From: Saccharomonospora sp. CUA-673
Lineage (GTDB): Bacteria; Actinomycetota; Actinomycetes; Mycobacteriales; Pseudonocardiaceae
Direction of reading: 5' to 3'
NCBI RefSeq assembly: GCF_001942305.1
Contig: NZ_MKKE01000077.1
Span: 1-64,000 of the forward strand
DNA length: 64,000 nucleotides
The translations under genes and the position numbers were made by a program. Positions 61,181 through 64,000 of the stretch are shown here, piece by piece. The first letter of the stretch is position 1. The number at the start of each line of letters is the position of its first letter. A model generated the notes under the pieces. That model saw only the letters and a list, made by a program, of their open reading frames with translations, had not been told where the DNA came from and made no database searches.

Positions 61181-61498
61181 CGACCGACCCCCGCACGTGT
61201 CGACAAGGAGACGTGCCGTCCGAGGAGACGTGGTGATCGTGAATTCCGGTGGATACGCCCCCACCCTCTCCGGGGGGCGACCCCGACTCCAGCCTACCCG
61301 CCGGAGCGGTTCTCCCCAGCGTTGTCCAGCAAGTTGTGGACAACTGGGGTCGTTGTGCACAACTGCTTGGGGAAAACAGGTTTCACCTGAAACATGTCGG
61401 TGCGGCGTGGTAGCCGCCACCACAGCCGCTGCCACCCACCGCGCCGCCACCCGGCGCGCCGCCACCCGGCGCACCGGCGAGCCGAGGGTGGTGCGCTG
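61181..61498. other. cydA-cydB spacer with DnaA-box-like and parS-like sites
   Basis: The 318-bp gap is unusually long for a cydAB operon. TTGTGGACAA (61334-61343) and TTGTGCACAA (61353-61362) resemble DnaA boxes. The parS-like site at 61379-61394 follows. No ORF is convincing here. Confidence 0.55.
61379..61394. promoter_or_regulatory. parS-like ParB-binding palindrome
   Basis: GGTTTCACCTGAAACA matches the parS consensus TGTTTCACGTGAAACA at 14 of 16 positions and keeps the GTTTCAC and TGAAAC arms. It is intergenic. A genuine site would place the window within the origin-proximal region. Confidence 0.55.
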
Positions 61499-62509
61499 AT
61501 GGAACTCGTCCTCGTGTGGTTCGTGATCATCGCGTTCCTGTGGTTGGGCTATCTGTTCCTCGAGGGGTTCGACTTCGGCGTGGGCATGCTGCTGCCGGTG
61601 TTGAGTCGCAACGACAAGGAACGCCGCGTCATGATCAACACCATCGGTCCCGTGTGGGACGGCAACGAGGTGTGGATCATCGTCGCCGGCGGCGCGATGT
61701 TCGCCGCCTTCCCCGCCTGGTACGCGGGCCTGTTCTCCGCGGCCTACCTGCCGTTGCTGTTCGTGCTGCTCGCCCTCATCGGCCGCGGCGTCGCGTTCGA
61801 GTACCGCGGCAAGATCGACTCCGAGCGGTGGCGCCGCTCGTGGGACAAGGTCATCGTCATCGGCTCGATCGTGCCCCCGGTCGGCGTCGGCTTCATCCTC
61901 GCCTCGACGATCCTCGGCCTTCCCCTCGATGCCGACGGCAACCGCGTCGGGACGCCGTTCGAGGCGTTCCGCTGGGACACCGCGCTCGGCGCCCTCGCCC
62001 TCACCGGCTTCTCGCTGCTGCACGGCGCCGTGTTCATCGCCCTCAAGACCGACGGCGACATCCGCCACCGCGCCCGGCGCCTGGCCATCGGCATGTTCCC
62101 GTTCGCGATCCTGCCGCTCCTCGCGTTCGCCGCGCTCGTGCAGCTGCGCCACGGCTCGGACTGGACGCTCGGCACCCTCGCCGTGACCGTCGGCGCCGTG
62201 TTCGTCGCCTGGTGGCGCATCACCGTCGGCCGCGAGGGACAGGCGTTCGCCGCGCTCGGCGTCGTGATCACCGGCGCCGTCGTCACCCTGTTCGGCGCGC
62301 TGTACCCCGACGTCCTGCCGTCCACACTGGACACGGCGAACTCGCTGACCGTCGAAGGCGCCTCGTCCGGCGACTACACCCTCACCGTCATGACGTGGGT
62401 CGCCGCGTTCGGCACGCCCGCCGTGCTCGTCTACCAGGGCTGGACGTACTGGGTGTTCCGCAAACGCATCCGCACCTCCCACATCCCGCCCGTCCACGCC
62501 CCGCGCTAG
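61499..62509 (+). CDS. cydB: Cytochrome bd oxidase subunit II
   Basis: The 336-residue protein starts at the ATG at 61499. It has eight or nine membrane segments and the CydB marks LGYLFLEGFDFGVGMLLPVL, NTIGPVWDGNEVWIIVAGGA, FPAWYAGLFSAAYLPLLFVL and FRWDTALGALALTGFSLLHG. It binds the CydA haems and completes the oxidase. The next gene, for the assembly transporter, begins 7 bp later. Confidence 0.95.
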   Translation: MELVLVWFVIIAFLWLGYLFLEGFDFGVGMLLPVLSRNDKERRVMINTIGPVWDGNEVWIIVAGGAMFAAFPAWYAGLFSAAYLPLLFVLLALIGRGVAFEYRGKIDSERWRRSWDKVIVIGSIVPPVGVGFILASTILGLPLDADGNRVGTPFEAFRWDTALGALALTGFSLLHGAVFIALKTDGDIRHRARRLAIGMFPFAILPLLAFAALVQLRHGSDWTLGTLAVTVGAVFVAWWRITVGREGQAFAALGVVITGAVVTLFGALYPDVLPSTLDTANSLTVEGASSGDYTLTVMTWVAAFGTPAVLVYQGWTYWVFRKRIRTSHIPPVHAPR

Positions 62510-62516
62510 GTAACCC

Positions 62517-64000
62517 ATGAGACGTCCCACCCGCGACACCCCTTCCGCTACCGAACTCGGCGCCGCATCGTCCACACCGGACACGCCGGGTCGGTCGCGG
62601 GTGGGACACGGCCCGCTCGGCGCGCTGCCGTCCCTGTCGACGGCGGCGCGCCGGGCGTTGGTCGCCTCCGGCGTGCTCGCGCTCGGCAACGCCGGACTCC
62701 TCGTCGCCCAGGCGTTCCTGCTCGCCTCCGTCCTCGCCGACATCGTCACCGGAGCCGCTGCCGACACCGCCGACCTCGCACCGCGGCTCGCCCTGCTCGT
62801 CGCCACCGTCGTCGGCCGTTCGCTGACGACGTGGGCGATCCGCGTCGTCGCCGCCCGCGCCGCCGCGGGCGCCAAGGAGGAACTCCGCGCCCGCACCCTC
62901 GACCACGCCCTGCGCCTCGGCCCCGAATGGATCGGCCGCCGCGGCCCCGGCGAACTCACCGCCCTGACCACCACCGGCCTCGACGCCCTCGACGCCTACT
63001 TCACGCGTTACCTGCCCGCCCTGGTCACCGCCGCGGTCGTACCCGTCGCCGCGGGCGCGGCCGTGCTCGTCGCCGACTGGCCGTCCGCGGTGCTCATCGC
63101 CATCACCCTGCCGTTGCTGCCGCTGTTCGGCGCGCTCATCGGCTCCTACACCCGCGACCGGGTCGCCGCGTCCAGCGACTCCGTCGCCCGCCTGTCGGCG
63201 CACGTGCTCGAACTCGTCCGCGCGCTGCCCGTGCTCGCCGCGTTCCGCCGCGCCGAGGCCCAGGCCGACACCGTGCGGCGCGTGTCCGACCGGCATCGCC
63301 GGTCCACGCTCGGCACCCTGCGCGTCGCGTTCAGCTCCGCGTTCGCCCTCGAACTCGCCGCGACGCTGTCGGTCGCGCTCGTGGCCGTCGTCATCGGCGT
63401 GCGCCTCGTCTACGGCGACATCCCGCTCGCCATCGGCCTCGGCGTGCTGCTGCTGGCGCCCGAATGCTTCCAGCCGCTGCGCAACGTCGGCACCGCCTTC
63501 CACGCGAGCACCGACGGCGTCGAGGCCGTCCGCCGCGTCACCGACGTCCTCGCCGAACCCGCGCACGGGACCGACGGCATGCTCCCGCCGCGCCGCGGCG
63601 ATATCCACGTCCGCGACCTGCGCGTGCACCGCCGCGGCCGCGCCGCCCCCGACGGCGAGACGTTCACCGCCCGCCCCGGCCGCACCGTGCGGCTGCGTTC
63701 GCCGAGCGGCGCCGGCAAGAGCACCACCCTCGGCGTGCTCCTCGGGTTCGTCCGCCCCGACGGCGGCGACGTCGAGGTCGCCGGCATCCCCCTCGCAGAC
63801 CTCGACCCCGACGCCTGGCGCCGGTGCATCGGCTGGGTGCCCCAGTCGCCCACGTTCACCGGCGGCACCGTGCGCGGCGAACTCGACCTCGCCGCGCCGC
63901 GCACCGACACGGGCGCCGCGCCCGTGGGCGGCGGCACGGTGGGTGACGTCGACGACCTGCTCGAGCGCCTCGGCCTCGCCGCCCTGGCCGACCGGCCCGT
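62517..64000 (+). CDS. cydD: CydD/CydC-type ABC exporter (thiol reductant), truncated by window end
   Basis: The ATG at 62517 opens a frame that is still open at 64000. An exporter membrane domain has six helices (VASGVLALGNAGLLVAQAFL, LTTTGLDALDAYFTRYLPAL, PVLAAFRRAEAQADTVRRVS) and a following nucleotide-binding domain with SPSGAGKSTTL and WVPQSPTFTGGTVRGEL. The Walker A region has Ser in place of the usual first Gly. It should export glutathione/cysteine-like thiols needed to assemble cytochrome bd. Actinobacteria often fuse CydD and CydC; the remainder lies outside the window. Confidence 0.88.
   Translation, partial: MRRPTRDTPSATELGAASSTPDTPGRSRVGHGPLGALPSLSTAARRALVASGVLALGNAGLLVAQAFLLASVLADIVTGAAADTADLAPRLALLVATVVGRSLTTWAIRVVAARAAAGAKEELRARTLDHALRLGPEWIGRRGPGELTALTTTGLDALDAYFTRYLPALVTAAVVPVAAGAAVLVADWPSAVLIAITLPLLPLFGALIGSYTRDRVAASSDSVARLSAHVLELVRALPVLAAFRRAEAQADTVRRVSDRHRRSTLGTLRVAFSSAFALELAATLSVALVAVVIGVRLVYGDIPLAIGLGVLLLAPECFQPLRNVGTAFHASTDGVEAVRRVTDVLAEPAHGTDGMLPPRRGDIHVRDLRVHRRGRAAPDGETFTARPGRTVRLRSPSGAGKSTTLGVLLGFVRPDGGDVEVAGIPLADLDPDAWRRCIGWVPQSPTFTGGTVRGELDLAAPRTDTGAAPVGGGTVGDVDDLLERLGLAALADRP

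Noticed and set aside
61321-61394. A chromosomal replication origin between cydA and cydB
   Set aside because: Only two imperfect DnaA-box-like repeats are seen, no AT-rich unwinding region, and no dnaA or dnaN nearby.
60089-62974. A 961-residue minus-strand ORF
   Set aside because: It lies antisense to cydA, cydB and the cydCD gene and has no recognisable motif.

Overview
The window comes from a high-GC actinobacterium, most likely of the Pseudonocardiales (Saccharomonospora/Prauserella-like). The evidence is strong GC bias at third codon positions, many GTG starts, ATGA/GTGA start-stop overlaps, and family-typical proteins (DUF3558 lipoprotein, DUF5926, DUF4328, SigE-type sigma factors, DtxR/IdeR-type iron boxes). 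No 16S or other marker is present, so the genus is an inference.

Layout. (a) 1-18.4 kb is accessory DNA with visibly weaker GC bias. It holds the tail of one IS3-family element, a DUF5994 gene cut by a second IS3-family element (494-1897), and a minus-strand operon (4430-2019). That operon encodes a WXG100-like/DddA-like cytidine deaminase toxin and its Imm1 immunity protein. Next come an XRE/TPR regulator with a creatininase-family enzyme (4603-6670) and an integrative-element core (6859-14924): excisionase-like, WhiB-like, membrane protein, FtsK/TraB-type translocase, large serine integrase. The cargo of that core is an unknown protein, an XRE-ImmA metallopeptidase and a DUF4062-like protein. 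Small accessory genes and a secreted-type thermonuclease with an excalibur domain follow. (b) 18.5-34.6 kb is metabolic chromosome: a lipoprotein sulfatase, VOC, RidA and GlxA/AraC proteins, an MFS exporter, and an IclR - CoA-transferase - citryl-CoA-lyase operon divergent from a TctCBA tripartite carboxylate transporter. It ends with an ABC-F/TetR resistance-type operon that has a clear operator. (c) 34.8-46.9 kb holds tRNA-Gly(GCC), a sigma factor with fused zinc-binding and membrane segments, an Fpg/Nei glycosylase, a DUF3558 lipoprotein, and a LytS/LytTR two-component system beside a sodium:solute symporter. (d) 47-64 kb holds a P450, a SigE-type sigma factor with a membrane partner, ferritin and DUF2470 genes preceded by iron boxes, arginine deiminase, a CPBP protease, a BCCT transporter, a GDT1-family protein and a cytochrome bd operon (cydA, cydB, start of cydCD).

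How the genes work together. The 2-4.4 kb operon reads as a polymorphic-toxin module in which the deaminase and Imm1 genes overlap by a GTGA. The 23.8-30.1 kb genes look like a regulon that imports a tricarboxylate, converts it to a CoA ester and cleaves that ester. The ferritin and DUF2470 genes are probably co-controlled by an IdeR/DtxR-type regulator. cydA has a perfect palindrome of DevR/DosR-box type upstream, which fits oxygen limitation.

Caution on sequence quality: at least six genes, including conserved chromosomal ones (ABC-F, S49 peptidase, integrase, thermonuclease, the 57.8-kb gene, the sigma-factor tail), are each broken by what looks like loss of one C or G in a GC-rich run. 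This pattern is more easily explained by uncorrected sequencing deletions than by gene decay, so these genes are annotated as probably intact.
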